NCBI RefSeq assembly: GCF_014352875.1
Contig: NZ_CP060695.1
Span: forward strand, 2,077,501 to 2,141,500
Direction of reading: 5' to 3'
DNA: 64,000 nucleotides
DNA from: Polaribacter pectinis
GTDB lineage: Bacteria; Bacteroidota; Bacteroidia; Flavobacteriales; Flavobacteriaceae
In this document: positions 11,377 through 19,819 of the stretch, piece by piece
Layout of the letters: each line of letters opens with the position of its first letter
Position numbering within the stretch: position 1 is the first letter of the stretch
Notes under the pieces: generated by a model
Told to the model about the DNA's origin: nothing
The model's database searches: none
Seen by the model: only the letters and a program-made list of their open reading frames with translations
Translations under genes and position numbers: made by a program

Positions 11377-12324
11377 TTAACGCCAAGTTAACTCTTTTCT
11401 TTCTTGCCAATATTCTTTTGCAGAAATCCCAAAATCTGTAAGTTTTTCAATTTCCGAAGGCAATAATTTAAAATCATTTACTTTTAAATTTGATAATAAA
11501 TGAGAGCTTTTTGTTACTCCACTTAGGACTTTAGCACTTGGAAAAACTTCCAAACAATATCTTAAAGCAATAGCATCTTCACCAACATTGTATTTTTCTG
11601 ACAACAATTTTATAAAAGCATATAAATTTGAGTATTCAGGGTAATTTTCATTTGGAATTAAACGTCCATTTGCCAATGCTTCTTTTATAATAAACGAATC
11701 TTTAAGGTTATCTAATTCTTCTCTAAAGCTAAAAATACTCTGATCTAAAATATTAAATGTGCATTGAAAAGATTGAAATAATTTCTCGCCTTCAACTTTA
11801 ATTTCTAGTGCTTTTTTTAATACTTCTATTTGATGTATTCCTGTGGTTGTTAACCCAATAATTAGATTATTTTCTTTTTTTAATTGATGTAATCTTTTGT
11901 GAATTGATTCATCTTCTAAAATGCCAGAGTCTAAAGTTGCAGAATGAACTTGATAAATTTTTAAATATGGTAGTAACTTTTTAGAAAAACTCCATTGCTC
12001 ATTTAATTTTTGCAAAGAATGTTCTTTAATTTCGTGCACTTTTGCATTAGGATCGAAGTTAGCTACATAGGTATAACCCCATTTTGTAGAAGCTATTATT
12101 GAAGCATCATTTTTTTTCTGAAGCCACTCTAACAATAATTCTTCTGCCATACCATAACCTGGTGAAGTGTCAAAAAAACGAACTCCATTTTCGTATGCAT
12201 TATCTAAAATTTTTAGTCCACTTTTCTTAAAATCAGACAAAGAGAAAGGTGTTTTGTTTTTATCTTTTTTTAGATTGATATACAATGGTCTGCCAATTGC
12301 TGCAGTTCCTAATCCAATGCTCAT
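11377..12324 (-). CDS. Aldo/keto reductase family oxidoreductase
   Basis: The 315-residue protein has the (beta/alpha)8 layout of aldo/keto reductases. The expected tetrad is visible: Asp and Tyr in FFDTSPGYG, Lys in ASTKWGY and His in YQVHS. The late LSGVTKSSHL segment fits the NADP-binding part. The substrate cannot be read from sequence. It lies 17 bp after msrA and 26 bp before the second msrA, so it is probably co-transcribed and may detoxify reactive carbonyls in an oxidative-stress setting (inference). Confidence 0.85.
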   Translation of the reverse strand: MSIGLGTAAIGRPLYINLKKDKNKTPFSLSDFKKSGLKILDNAYENGVRFFDTSPGYGMAEELLLEWLQKKNDASIIASTKWGYTYVANFDPNAKVHEIKEHSLQKLNEQWSFSKKLLPYLKIYQVHSATLDSGILEDESIHKRLHQLKKENNLIIGLTTTGIHQIEVLKKALEIKVEGEKLFQSFQCTFNILDQSIFSFREELDNLKDSFIIKEALANGRLIPNENYPEYSNLYAFIKLLSEKYNVGEDAIALRYCLEVFPSAKVLSGVTKSSHLLSNLKVNDFKLLPSEIEKLTDFGISAKEYWQERKELTWR

Positions 12325-12341
12325 AATTTCTTTATTAGAGT

Positions 12342-12851
12342 TTACGATGATGTTTTTTCTGTTAAAAAAGTATCAAAACGCTCGAAATGACAGGTATAAC
12401 CATTTGGTATTCTAACCAAATAATCTTGATGTTCTGGTTCTGCAACCCAAAAAGGTGCAAATGGCTCTAAAGTTGTAACTACTTTGCCTTCCCATTTATT
12501 AGAATCTTCAACAATTTTTATTACTTCTTTTGCTATTTCTTTTTCTTCTTCATTCTGAAAAAATATAGCAGATCTATAACTAGAACCTTTGTCATTTCCT
12601 TGTTGATCTATTGTTGTTGGATTATGAACTCTAAAGAAATAATCTAAAATTTCTTTAAAATTAGTTTCTGCAGGATTGTAAGTAAGCTCTATACCTTCTG
12701 CATGTCCTGGATGGTTTTTATAGGTAGGATTGTCATTTTCTCCACCAATGTAACCAACTTCTGTATCTAAAATTCCTGGTCTTACTCTAAATAAATCTTC
12801 CATTCCCCAGAAGCAACCTCCTGCTATATATGCTTTTTTATAACTCTTCAT
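12342..12851 (-). CDS. msrA: Peptide-methionine (S)-S-oxide reductase MsrA
   Basis: At 169 residues this is a full-length MsrA with the motif GGCFWGMED (catalytic Cys13). It also has the conserved EVGYIGG, NHPGHAEGIE and YRSAIFF segments of the family. It reduces S-form methionine sulfoxide in damaged proteins, recycled by thioredoxin. It follows selO by 39 bp and precedes the aldo/keto reductase by 17 bp, which fits one transcript. Confidence 0.95.
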   Translation of the reverse strand: MKSYKKAYIAGGCFWGMEDLFRVRPGILDTEVGYIGGENDNPTYKNHPGHAEGIELTYNPAETNFKEILDYFFRVHNPTTIDQQGNDKGSSYRSAIFFQNEEEKEIAKEVIKIVEDSNKWEGKVVTTLEPFAPFWVAEPEHQDYLVRIPNGYTCHFERFDTFLTEKTSS

Positions 12852-12890
12852 TTTTATGTTCTTTTAAATCTTATTTTATATTTTTTCTAA

Positions 12891-14459
12891 TTATGAACTA
12901 CAAGAAAGTCTAGAACAACCTATTTTATTTCTTGCCCAATCTGGTCTTTTTACAAACCATTTTTCATGTTCTGGTTGCTCATCATATGGTTTTTTAAGTA
13001 ATTGATAAAGTTCATCAATTAATTTATAATCTCCTTTATCTGCATCGTCAATTGCTAATTGTGCCATGTAATTTCGAAGTACATATTTAGGGTTTACTGC
13101 GTTCATTTTTTTCTTTCTTTCAGTAGCAGACAAAGTTTCAATTTTTAATCTGTTGGTGTAATCTACAAACCAATTTTCCCATTTTAATTTAATGTCTTCT
13201 TTAATTTCGTTAGAGTCGTAAAATGAATCCCAAACTTTCATTAACCCATCTTTTTTATCATCTGAAGTTATAGAACTTAGTAATCTAAAAAAGATGGTCA
13301 TATCTGTTTCTGAAAGCTGTAAAATTGTTTCTAAATCATTTATCAATCTTGCATCATTAACTTCATTTTTCTCTAATCCTAATTTAGATTTCATCATTAC
13401 TAAATAACTTTCTACCAAATTATCTCCAAAAGAATTTAAAACTTCTTCTAGCGGAGAAGCTTCTTCAATTATTGGATACAAAGCATTTGCTAATTGATAT
13501 AAATTCCAATACACAATTTCTGGTTGAGCGCCATATCTATATCTTTTTTGACCATTATCTGTGGTATTTGGTGTCCAACCATGATCATAACCCTCTAACC
13601 AACCATAAGGCCCATAATCTATGGTTAAACCTAAAATAGACATATTATCTGTATTCATAACTCCGTGCACAAAACCTACACGTTGCCAATGTATTACCAT
13701 TTCTAAACTGCGTTCTGCAACTTCATTAAAAAATTGTATATAGGTTTCTTTTGATGGTTTTCCTAGATGTGAAAAATGATGTTTTATGGTATAATCTACC
13801 AAAGTTTTTAGTGTTTTTGAATCTTGTCTTGATGCAAAAATTTGAAAACTTCCGAACCTTAAAAACGAGGCTGCAGTTCTAGAAACAATGGCACCTTTTT
13901 CGTAATCTGGATTTCCATCATACATAACGTCTCTTAAAACTTTATCTCCGCTTAAAGACAAAGACAATGCTCTTGTTGTTGGTATACCTAAATGAAACAT
14001 TGCTTCGCTACATAAATACTCTCTTATGGAAGAACGCAAAACTGCCAAACCATCTGCATTTCTAGAATATGGAGTTTCTCCAGCTCCTTTTAATTGAATT
14101 GCCCAATTCTTATTATTATGTGTTACTTCTGCTAGATTAATTGCTCTTCCATCTCCTAATTGGCCAGCCCAATTTCCAAATTGATGTCCTCCATAACACA
14201 TTGCGTAAGGTTTTGTACCTTCTAAAATTGTATTACCAGTAAAGACATTTAAAAAATCTTTAGTTGCGGCATCTTCTTTTGTTAAGCCTAATTCAGTTAA
14301 CATTTCTAGTGAAACATGAATCAATTCTGGTTTAGATGTTTTTTTTGGGTCAGCATAAGAAAAACAAGCTTCTGTTACTTGACGTCTTGTATTTTCTTTA
14401 ATAGGATCTTCTGGAAGCTCTTCATTAAAGTAATCTTTTATATTCAGTTTAAAATCCAT
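12891..14459 (-). CDS. selO: Protein adenylyltransferase SelO (YdiU/UPF0061)
   Basis: The 522-residue protein matches the SelO pseudokinase family throughout: MCYGGHQFGNWAGQLGDGR near the N-terminus, LKGAGETPYSRNADG, HGVMNTDNMSILG with IDYGPYGW around the metal-binding and catalytic segments, and RYGAQPEIVYWNL. The last residues are CSRLSCSS; the penultimate conserved Cys occupies the position that is selenocysteine in eukaryotic SelO. SelO transfers AMP to Ser/Thr/Tyr of proteins, including glutaredoxin in E. coli, and is linked to oxidative stress. Here it lies between a glutaredoxin-like gene and msrA. Confidence 0.95.
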   Translation of the reverse strand: MDFKLNIKDYFNEELPEDPIKENTRRQVTEACFSYADPKKTSKPELIHVSLEMLTELGLTKEDAATKDFLNVFTGNTILEGTKPYAMCYGGHQFGNWAGQLGDGRAINLAEVTHNNKNWAIQLKGAGETPYSRNADGLAVLRSSIREYLCSEAMFHLGIPTTRALSLSLSGDKVLRDVMYDGNPDYEKGAIVSRTAASFLRFGSFQIFASRQDSKTLKTLVDYTIKHHFSHLGKPSKETYIQFFNEVAERSLEMVIHWQRVGFVHGVMNTDNMSILGLTIDYGPYGWLEGYDHGWTPNTTDNGQKRYRYGAQPEIVYWNLYQLANALYPIIEEASPLEEVLNSFGDNLVESYLVMMKSKLGLEKNEVNDARLINDLETILQLSETDMTIFFRLLSSITSDDKKDGLMKVWDSFYDSNEIKEDIKLKWENWFVDYTNRLKIETLSATERKKKMNAVNPKYVLRNYMAQLAIDDADKGDYKLIDELYQLLKKPYDEQPEHEKWFVKRPDWARNKIGCSRLSCSS

Positions 14460-14555
14460 ACTTCGCTATTTTACACAAACAAAGGTACTATAAGTAAGAA
14501 GAAATGATAACAAGAAAACAACTCATAAAGTATTATTTAACTATTTTTTATATGA

Positions 14556-14819
14556 TTATTTATCGAATACTAACTTGTTTAACCATTTTGTTAGTTCTTC
14601 TTCATTTGGATTGCGAAATTTCTTTTTACCTATTGTAATAGTGGGGAAATTAAGTTTTCTACTTTTATACAAACCCAATAACTCTTCTGCATTTTCTTTA
14701 TTAGCTTCAACATCTAAAAACTCAAAAGACAAACCTATATTATTAAGTAATGTTTGATAATAATGCGTTTTATGGCATCTTTCTGCTCCGTACAATTTAA
14801 TTTTCGGAATTGTATCCAT
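14556..14819 (-). CDS. Glutaredoxin-like monothiol protein
   Basis: This small protein of 87 residues has a thioredoxin fold. It starts with a beta strand (KIKLYGAERC) leading into a CHKT motif, in place of the dithiol CPYC of classical glutaredoxins, so only Cys15 remains. NFPTITIG supplies the cis-Pro loop. It should act as a monothiol glutaredoxin or in thiol sensing; the partner is unknown. It precedes selO by 96 bp on the same strand and lies after a hairpin that separates it from msrB. Confidence 0.8.
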   Translation of the reverse strand: MDTIPKIKLYGAERCHKTHYYQTLLNNIGLSFEFLDVEANKENAEELLGLYKSRKLNFPTITIGKKKFRNPNEEELTKWLNKLVFDK

Positions 14820-14852
14820 TATTAAAATTCTTAAAAAAATTAGTCTTAACTT

Positions 14853-14887
14853 AAAAACAGAGAAGCATAAAATACTTCTCTGTTTTT
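14853..14887 (-). terminator. Hairpin terminator after msrB
   Basis: An inverted repeat AAACAGAGAAG...CTTCTCTGTTT with a nine-base loop lies about 35 bp past the msrB stop on the minus strand, followed by a short T-run. It probably separates msrB from the glutaredoxin-selO-msrA transcript. Confidence 0.6.
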
Positions 14888-14920
14888 TTTATTGGTTAGA
14901 AAAAAAATAAAGTTCTCTTT

Positions 14921-15364
14921 TTATTCTTGGAGTTTCATAGATTCTGAATTAATGCAATACCTTAATCCACTTGGTTCTGGTCCATCAGGAAAAACATGTC
15001 CTTGGTGAGCATCGCAAGTATTACACTGCACTTCTACGCGAATCATACCAAAAGATACATCTTTTATATATTTAATTGCATTTTCTTTTATTGGTTGAGA
15101 AAAACTTGGCCAGCCAGAACCTGAATCGAATTTTATTGACGAATCGAATAAAGGCGTATTACAACAAACACAGTTGTATTTACCAGCATCGTGAGCACTA
15201 CATGAATCTCCAGAATTAGGAGCTTCTGTTCCTGCTTTTCTAGTAATTCTAAATTGTTCTGAAGTTAATAATGCTCTCCATTCCTCTTCAGTTTTTTCAA
15301 CACGTTTGTCTGGTGATGGTCCACCGTTATTTGCAAAATGTATGATGTCTTTCCAAGTTAACAT
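14921..15364 (-). CDS. msrB: Peptide-methionine (R)-S-oxide reductase MsrB
   Basis: The 147-residue protein has all MsrB landmarks. Two Cys pairs for a structural zinc are present (YNCVCC and CNTCDAHQGHVF). The substrate site reads FDSGSGWPSF, and the catalytic Cys sits in LRYCINSESM close to the C-terminus. It reduces R-form methionine sulfoxide and so complements the two MsrA copies downstream. It is first in the redox block on this strand and lies just downstream of tRNA-Arg. Confidence 0.95.
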   Translation of the reverse strand: MLTWKDIIHFANNGGPSPDKRVEKTEEEWRALLTSEQFRITRKAGTEAPNSGDSCSAHDAGKYNCVCCNTPLFDSSIKFDSGSGWPSFSQPIKENAIKYIKDVSFGMIRVEVQCNTCDAHQGHVFPDGPEPSGLRYCINSESMKLQE

Positions 15365-15389
15365 ATCTTTTCTATTTTTAGGTTCTTAT

Positions 15390-15466
15390 TGGTGACTCCA
15401 GAAGGATTCGAACCTTCAACCGTCAGAGCCGAAATCTGATATTCTATCCAGTTGAACTATGGAGCC
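15390..15466 (-). tRNA. tRNA-Arg (anticodon UCG), CCA encoded
   Basis: The minus strand folds into a full cloverleaf. The acceptor stem is GGCTCCA/TGGAGTC, followed by discriminator A and an encoded CCA. The D arm is GTTC...GAAT, the anticodon stem TCAGA/TCTGA with loop TTTCGGC (anticodon TCG), and the T arm carries GGTTCGAATCC. The 5' end is 8 bp after yqeY, so the two may share a transcript. Confidence 0.95.
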
Positions 15467-15474
15467 ATTTTTTT

Positions 15475-15924
15475 TTATGCTAAATTCTTTTTTACCAAAG
15501 TAGAAATTGTTTTTCCATCTGCTTGGCCTGCCAATTCTTTAGAAACTATACCCATAACTTTACCCATATCTTTCATTCCAGCAGCTCCAACTTTATTAAT
15601 TGTAGCAATAACTACTTCTTCAATTTTATCTTCAGATAATGCTTCTGGCATAAATTGTTCTAAAATTGCAACTTCCGCTAATTCTGGTTCTGCTAAATCT
15701 TCTCTACCTTGTTTGGCGAAAATAGCTGCACTATCCTTTCTTTGCTTCACTTGTTTTTGAATAATTTTCAACTCTTGTTCTGCTGTTAATTCTTCCTTTA
15801 CACCAGTTTCTGTTTTCGCTAATAAAAAGGCCGATTTTACTGCTCTTAAAGCTTGTAAAGCAACTGTATCTTTTGCTTTCATTGCTTCTTTCATTTTATC
15901 CATTACTTGTTTTTGCAAACTCAT
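15475..15924 (-). CDS. GatB/YqeY domain-containing protein
   Basis: The 149-residue protein matches the YqeY family: an N-terminal helical part (KAKDTVALQALRAVKSAF), the QRKDSAAIFAKQGREDLA segment and a C-terminal DMGKVMGIVSKELAG region. These correspond to the tail domain of GatB amidotransferases. The cellular role is not established, although a link to tRNA-dependent amidation is often assumed. It ends 8 bp before tRNA-Arg on the same strand and begins 19 bp after the retropepsin-like gene. Confidence 0.9.
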   Translation of the reverse strand: MSLQKQVMDKMKEAMKAKDTVALQALRAVKSAFLLAKTETGVKEELTAEQELKIIQKQVKQRKDSAAIFAKQGREDLAEPELAEVAILEQFMPEALSEDKIEEVVIATINKVGAAGMKDMGKVMGIVSKELAGQADGKTISTLVKKNLA

Positions 15925-15943
15925 TCTTTATCTATTTAATTAA

Positions 15944-16393
15944 TTATTTCTTTGTTTTCTTTAAGTACAATACATTCTTTTTATAATCTATAAAAGCTTT
16001 CCCTTTTTGTAGAATATCTGCACCAATAATTCCGTGTACTTCTTTTGCTTTATGTTGTGTTAAGGCTGTATTTACATGCGATAAATTGAATAACACCAAA
16101 TGACATTTGTTTGTTTTCCAATCTCCAATTTTTAAAGAATTGTTTTCAGATTTTTGAGTTTCCATGTCTGTAGCTCCCGCACCAGCAGCTTTGGTTTCAC
16201 TTTCTTCTGCAATTAAATTAAAATGCGCTATTAAATCGATTCCTACACAAGAGTTTGATGCTCCTGTATCTAAAATAAACCTGCCTTTAACATCGTTTAT
16301 TGATGCTTTCAATTCTAAATGATTCGTAGCAATTTGTTTTAATTTTATTTTAATGTATTTATTCTTTTTTAAGATTTTTTCAATACGTTTCAT
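15944..16393 (-). CDS. Retropepsin-like aspartic protease domain protein
   Basis: This 149-residue protein carries the aspartyl protease signature FILDTGASNS at about residue 40 and a matching HGIIGADIL at about 120, the usual second signature of single-domain retroviral-type proteases. No signal peptide or membrane segment is visible, so it is probably cytoplasmic. The substrate is unknown. A TAnnTTTG-like box (16413-16420) lies upstream. It is 19 bp before yqeY on the same strand. Confidence 0.8.
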   Translation of the reverse strand: MKRIEKILKKNKYIKIKLKQIATNHLELKASINDVKGRFILDTGASNSCVGIDLIAHFNLIAEESETKAAGAGATDMETQKSENNSLKIGDWKTNKCHLVLFNLSHVNTALTQHKAKEVHGIIGADILQKGKAFIDYKKNVLYLKKTKK

Positions 16394-16542
16394 TCTGAAT
16401 ATTTCTAGTATTCAAAAATACGATTTATAATATTGTTAAGAAAAGGACTTTCATTCTAATTGAAAAATAGTAATGCATTATAATTTCAATTTGTGTTGAG
16501 TTATAATATTACTTATATTTAAAGTGATTAAAAGAATATATT

Positions 16543-17004
16543 ATGAAAACATCTAGAAGATTAGAACAAGCTTTAATTAAACTGTATAATGCTTTTCATA
16601 ATAATAAACTAAACCCAGAAGATTGTACAGCTTGTGCTGTTGGTAATATTTTAGACAATCATGATAGTTGGAAACATCTTTCTAATGAACATGGCTCTTT
16701 AGAATTAAGTTACGTGGGTAGAGTTCATCAAAATTTAGGAAGAAAATTTAATGGCTATTCTCCACAAGAAATATTACAAATAGAAAAAGTGTTTTTAGAA
16801 GCTTGCGGTTTTAAAACTCCTTTATGTCATTACAATTCTAAACCTTTAAACCCAAGAAGTAAAGAAGTTCTATTTAATGGTTTATCTGCAGTTATAGCAT
16901 TATTGTGCAAATTAGATAATACTACTAATATTATGGATTATTCTAAATTGTTTGAACAAGATAATGGCGAACCTACTTATCACTTAGATACTTTTTTAAA
17001 TTAA
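16543..17004 (+). CDS. Conserved flavobacterial Cys-containing protein, function unknown
   Basis: The 153-residue soluble protein begins MKTSRRLEQALIKLYNAF and has a motif CTACAVGNILDN at about residue 28, with two more Cys at about 93 and 99. From memory, close relatives in flavobacterial genomes are often labelled NADH-quinone reductase subunit F. The protein has neither the ferredoxin nor the FAD/NAD domains of NqrF, and the real nqrF is 0.7 kb away, so that label is not supported here. The Cys pattern could bind a metal or heme, but this is untested. Confidence 0.7.
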   Translation: MKTSRRLEQALIKLYNAFHNNKLNPEDCTACAVGNILDNHDSWKHLSNEHGSLELSYVGRVHQNLGRKFNGYSPQEILQIEKVFLEACGFKTPLCHYNSKPLNPRSKEVLFNGLSAVIALLCKLDNTTNIMDYSKLFEQDNGEPTYHLDTFLN

Positions 17005-17091
17005 TTGTAAATGGAGTAACAATTAAATTTAATGAGCAAAAAATTGAACTTATAGTATTATAACTTGCAGCAACTTTTAAAACTATAAATT

Positions 17092-17283
17092 ATGAAAAAA
17101 TTAATGTTTGTTGCTTTTTGTTTAGCAATATCATTCAGCTCTTGTAGGGAGGATAAGAAAAAAGAAAAAACTGTAAAAACTGAAGTAGAAGCAAAGAAAA
17201 AAGTAAGTATTGAAACTTCTAAAGGGAGCATTAAAGCTGATGACAAAGGTAATGTTGATGTTAAAATTGAAGACAATAAATAG
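17092..17283 (+). CDS. Small predicted lipoprotein
   Basis: The 63-residue product starts with a lipoprotein signal peptide (MKKLMFVAFCLAISFSSC). Cys18 is the probable acylated residue and is followed by RED, a charged start seen on outer-membrane or surface lipoproteins of this phylum. The rest is a short Lys/Glu-rich tail with an IKADDKGNVDVKIED segment. Function is unknown. A strong hairpin follows the stop codon. Confidence 0.6.
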   Translation: MKKLMFVAFCLAISFSSCREDKKKEKTVKTEVEAKKKVSIETSKGSIKADDKGNVDVKIEDNK

Positions 17284-17296
17284 ATTTATCTTCTAT

Positions 17297-17350
17297 AATT
17301 CCATAAAAAAAAACTTTAATAAAATATTAAAGCTTTTTTTTTATGGAATT
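17297..17350. terminator. Bidirectional hairpin terminator
   Basis: A long inverted repeat (AATTCCATAAAAAAAAA...TTTTTTTTTTATGGAATT) sits between the lipoprotein stop (17283) and the stop of the convergent zinc-ribbon gene (17360). T-runs on both strands suggest it stops transcription from both sides. Confidence 0.8.
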
Positions 17351-17359
17351 TATATTACA

Positions 17360-17524
17360 CTATATAAGTGACTTACTTTCAATAAAATAATTCTTGCGAT
17401 AGAAACGAATCCAAATATATTTTTTACGACAATTATAGCATTTTTTTATACCCAACAAAGGAACAAAATCATAAATAACTAATTTTTTCTTTTTATCTCT
17501 ACTACAAACTGGACATTTAGACAT
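17360..17524 (-). CDS. 54-residue zinc-ribbon protein
   Basis: A short frame of 54 codons starts MSKCPVCSRDKKKKLV and has a second Cys pair, KKCYNCRKKYIW, so CxxC at residues 4-7 and CxxC at 29-32. This spacing fits a one-domain zinc ribbon. The basic C-terminal tail suggests nucleic-acid or ribosome contact (inference). It is convergent with the lipoprotein gene and shares its terminator. The stop codon is TAG at 17360. Confidence 0.65.
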   Translation of the reverse strand: MSKCPVCSRDKKKKLVIYDFVPLLGIKKCYNCRKKYIWIRFYRKNYFIESKSLI

Positions 17525-17637
17525 TTTCTTAAATTGAGGGACTTTTTCAAGTAGCTAATATAAAAATAAATAATTTTAAATTATTCTTAAATGTTCTGAA
17601 CTATTGATTTTATACTCTAAAAATTTTTTATTAAAAT

Positions 17638-17670
17638 AAAAAAACCGACTCATTTCTGAATCGGTTTTAT
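17638..17670 (-). terminator. Terminator of the nqr operon
   Basis: An AAAACCGA...TCGGTTTT hairpin lies about 25 bp downstream of the nqrF stop and is followed on the minus strand by a T-run into AT-rich sequence. It is well placed to end nqrABCDEF transcription. Confidence 0.8.
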
Positions 17671-17693
17671 AACATATTATTTAATGTTGAAGT

Positions 17694-19004
17694 CTATCCT
17701 CCAAAGTCGTCAAACCTAATGTTTTCATCTGCAAGACCAAAGTCTTCTCCCATTTTCTGAACTGCTTTGTTCATTAATGGTGGGCCACAGAAATACAATT
17801 CTAAATCTTCTGGAGATTCATGAAGGCTTAAGTAATTATCTATTACACAATTGTGTATGAATCCTACGAAACCATCTCCAGCATCATCACTAATATCTTT
17901 CTTTACTTTCCAATTATCTGAATCCAAAGGATCTGATAATGCGATGAAGAATTTAAAGTTTGGAAAATCTTTTTCTAAAGCTCTAAAGTGTTCAATGTAG
18001 AATAATTCAGCTTTTGAACGTCCACCATACCAATAAGTTACTTTTCTACCTGTTTTTAAAGTTCTGAACAAGTGATATAAGTGAGAACGCATTGGTGCCA
18101 TTCCTGCTCCACCTCCAACATAAAGCATTTCTGCTTCAGATTCGTTAATGAAGAATTCTCCATAAGGTCCAGAAATTACACATTTATCTCCTTTTTTCAA
18201 GTTGAAAATATAAGAAGATGCAACACCAGGATTTACATCCATCCAGCCACCTTTTGCTCTATCAAATGGCGGAGTTGCGATACGTACATTTAACATAATT
18301 TCTCTTCCTTCTGCAGGATAAGAAGCCATAGAATATGCTCTTTCAACAACTTCGTTGTTTTTCATTACTAATGGTCTCAACTTAAATTTGTCCCATTCAG
18401 CTTCGAATTTATCTGGAGTTTCATGTTCTTCTGGATGTGCAGTTATGTCCATTTCAGAAAACTTTACTTCACAAGGAGGAATTTCAATTTGAATATATCC
18501 ACCTGCTTTGTAACCCATATCTTCTGGAATTTCCACAACAAATTCTTTAATGAAAGATGCTACATTGTAATTTCTTACAACAGTTGCATCCCATTTCTTA
18601 ATTCCAAAAATTTCTTCTGGAATAGAAATATCCATGTCTTGTTTTACTTTAACTTGACAAGCTAAACGTATACCATGTTTTAATTCTTTACGTGTAAAGT
18701 GAGGTGTTTCTGTTGGCAAAGCTTCACCTCCACCAGAATTAACATGACACTCACATTGTACACAAGAACCTCCACCTCCACATGCAGATGGTAAGAATAT
18801 TTTCTCGTTTCCTAAAGTTGTTAAAAGTGTGCTTCCAGAAGCAACTTCTATTTTTCTTTCTCCATTAATAGTCAATGTTACTGGACCAGAAGGAGATAAT
18901 TTTTGTTTTACAAATAATAATAACGTTACTAATATTAACACAATAGCTAAAAAAGCTGCTACTGTTGCTAAAATAGTTCCTGTAGTACCTGCTGCTAATA
19001 TCAT
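17694..19004 (-). CDS. nqrF: Na+-translocating NADH:quinone reductase subunit F
   Basis: The 436-residue protein has one N-terminal membrane helix, then a 2Fe-2S ferredoxin domain with the cluster motif CGGGGSCVQCECHV and a later Cys in ACQVKV. A ferredoxin-reductase FAD domain follows (RAYSMASYP), then an NADH domain (GGGAGMAPMRSHLYH, YFCGPPLMN). NqrF is the entry point for electrons from NADH. It is last in the operon and starts 2 bp after nqrE ends. Length is typical. Confidence 0.97.
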   Translation of the reverse strand: MILAAGTTGTILATVAAFLAIVLILVTLLLFVKQKLSPSGPVTLTINGERKIEVASGSTLLTTLGNEKIFLPSACGGGGSCVQCECHVNSGGGEALPTETPHFTRKELKHGIRLACQVKVKQDMDISIPEEIFGIKKWDATVVRNYNVASFIKEFVVEIPEDMGYKAGGYIQIEIPPCEVKFSEMDITAHPEEHETPDKFEAEWDKFKLRPLVMKNNEVVERAYSMASYPAEGREIMLNVRIATPPFDRAKGGWMDVNPGVASSYIFNLKKGDKCVISGPYGEFFINESEAEMLYVGGGAGMAPMRSHLYHLFRTLKTGRKVTYWYGGRSKAELFYIEHFRALEKDFPNFKFFIALSDPLDSDNWKVKKDISDDAGDGFVGFIHNCVIDNYLSLHESPEDLELYFCGPPLMNKAVQKMGEDFGLADENIRFDDFGG

Positions 19005-19006
19005 AT

Positions 19007-19744
19007 TTACTGCTTGTTTGTATTTAAGTTTTCTGCTACAATTTCTTTAGCATCCTCTTTTTTAATTTCTTCTTTTGTTTCTTGTAATGTAACTTTTGGC
19101 TCTGTAGAAGGTTCTCCCTTTTCATCTCCACCAGTTAACATTCCACCAAAACTCATAAAACCAATTGCCATTAATCCTGTTATAATAAAAGTAATTCCTA
19201 AACCTCTTAAAGCTGGAGGAACACTTGAATAACGAATTTTCTCACGAATAGCTGCTATTGCTAAAATTGCTAAAAACCATCCAATTCCAGAACCAACTCC
19301 GTAAGTTAATGATAAACCTAATGTTGGAATTTCTCTTGATTGCATAAATAAACTTCCTCCTAAAATTGCACAGTTAACTGCAATTAATGGTAAGAAAATA
19401 CCTAATGAATTGTATAATGAAGGTGAAAATTTTTCAACAATAATTTCTACCAACTGAACCATGGTTGCAATTGTTGCAATAAACATGATAAATGATAAAA
19501 AACTTAAATCATAAGCTGCATATTCTTCACCTAACCAAGACAAAGCTCCTTCTTGTAAAATGTATTGATCTAATAACCAGTTTAAAGGTACAGTTACTGC
19601 TAATACAAAAATAACAGCAGCTCCTAAACCTACAGCTGTAGCTACTTTTTTAGATACAGCAAGGTAAGAACACATTCCTAAAAATGTAGCAAATACCATG
19701 TTGTCTATAAATATCGATTTGAAAAATAATTCTATATGTTCCAT
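19007..19744 (-). CDS. nqrE: Na+-translocating NADH:quinone reductase subunit E
   Basis: The start is taken at [12 protein letters not shown], the usual NqrE N-terminus. An in-frame ATG 18 codons further upstream (19798) would add an unrelated polar stretch. The 245-residue protein has six membrane helices and conserved segments such as CSYLAVSK and CAILGGSLF; the Cys residues of NqrD and NqrE hold an intramembrane iron site. It carries a hydrophilic C-terminal tail of about 40 residues rich in Glu and Lys, beyond the length of many NqrE proteins. It lies 75 bp after nqrD. Confidence 0.95.
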   Translation of the reverse strand: MEHIELFFKSIFIDNMVFATFLGMCSYLAVSKKVATAVGLGAAVIFVLAVTVPLNWLLDQYILQEGALSWLGEEYAAYDLSFLSFIMFIATIATMVQLVEIIVEKFSPSLYNSLGIFLPLIAVNCAILGGSLFMQSREIPTLGLSLTYGVGSGIGWFLAILAIAAIREKIRYSSVPPALRGLGITFIITGLMAIGFMSFGGMLTGGDEKGEPSTEPKVTLQETKEEIKKEDAKEIVAENLNTNKQ

Positions 19745-19819
19745 ATATATTTTGTTTTTTGTAATTAGTTTTTTGTGGTTAAGACTAAATCTTAACAACC
19801 ATCAACTAAAACCCAAATT

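Noticed and set aside
12891..12920. SelO considered as a selenoprotein
   Set aside because: The C-terminus has TGT-type Cys codons (CSRLSCSS) and a normal stop, as in other bacterial SelO proteins.
19745..19798. Longer NqrE start at 19798
   Set aside because: The extra 18 residues are polar and not part of the family; MEHIELF is the expected N-terminus.
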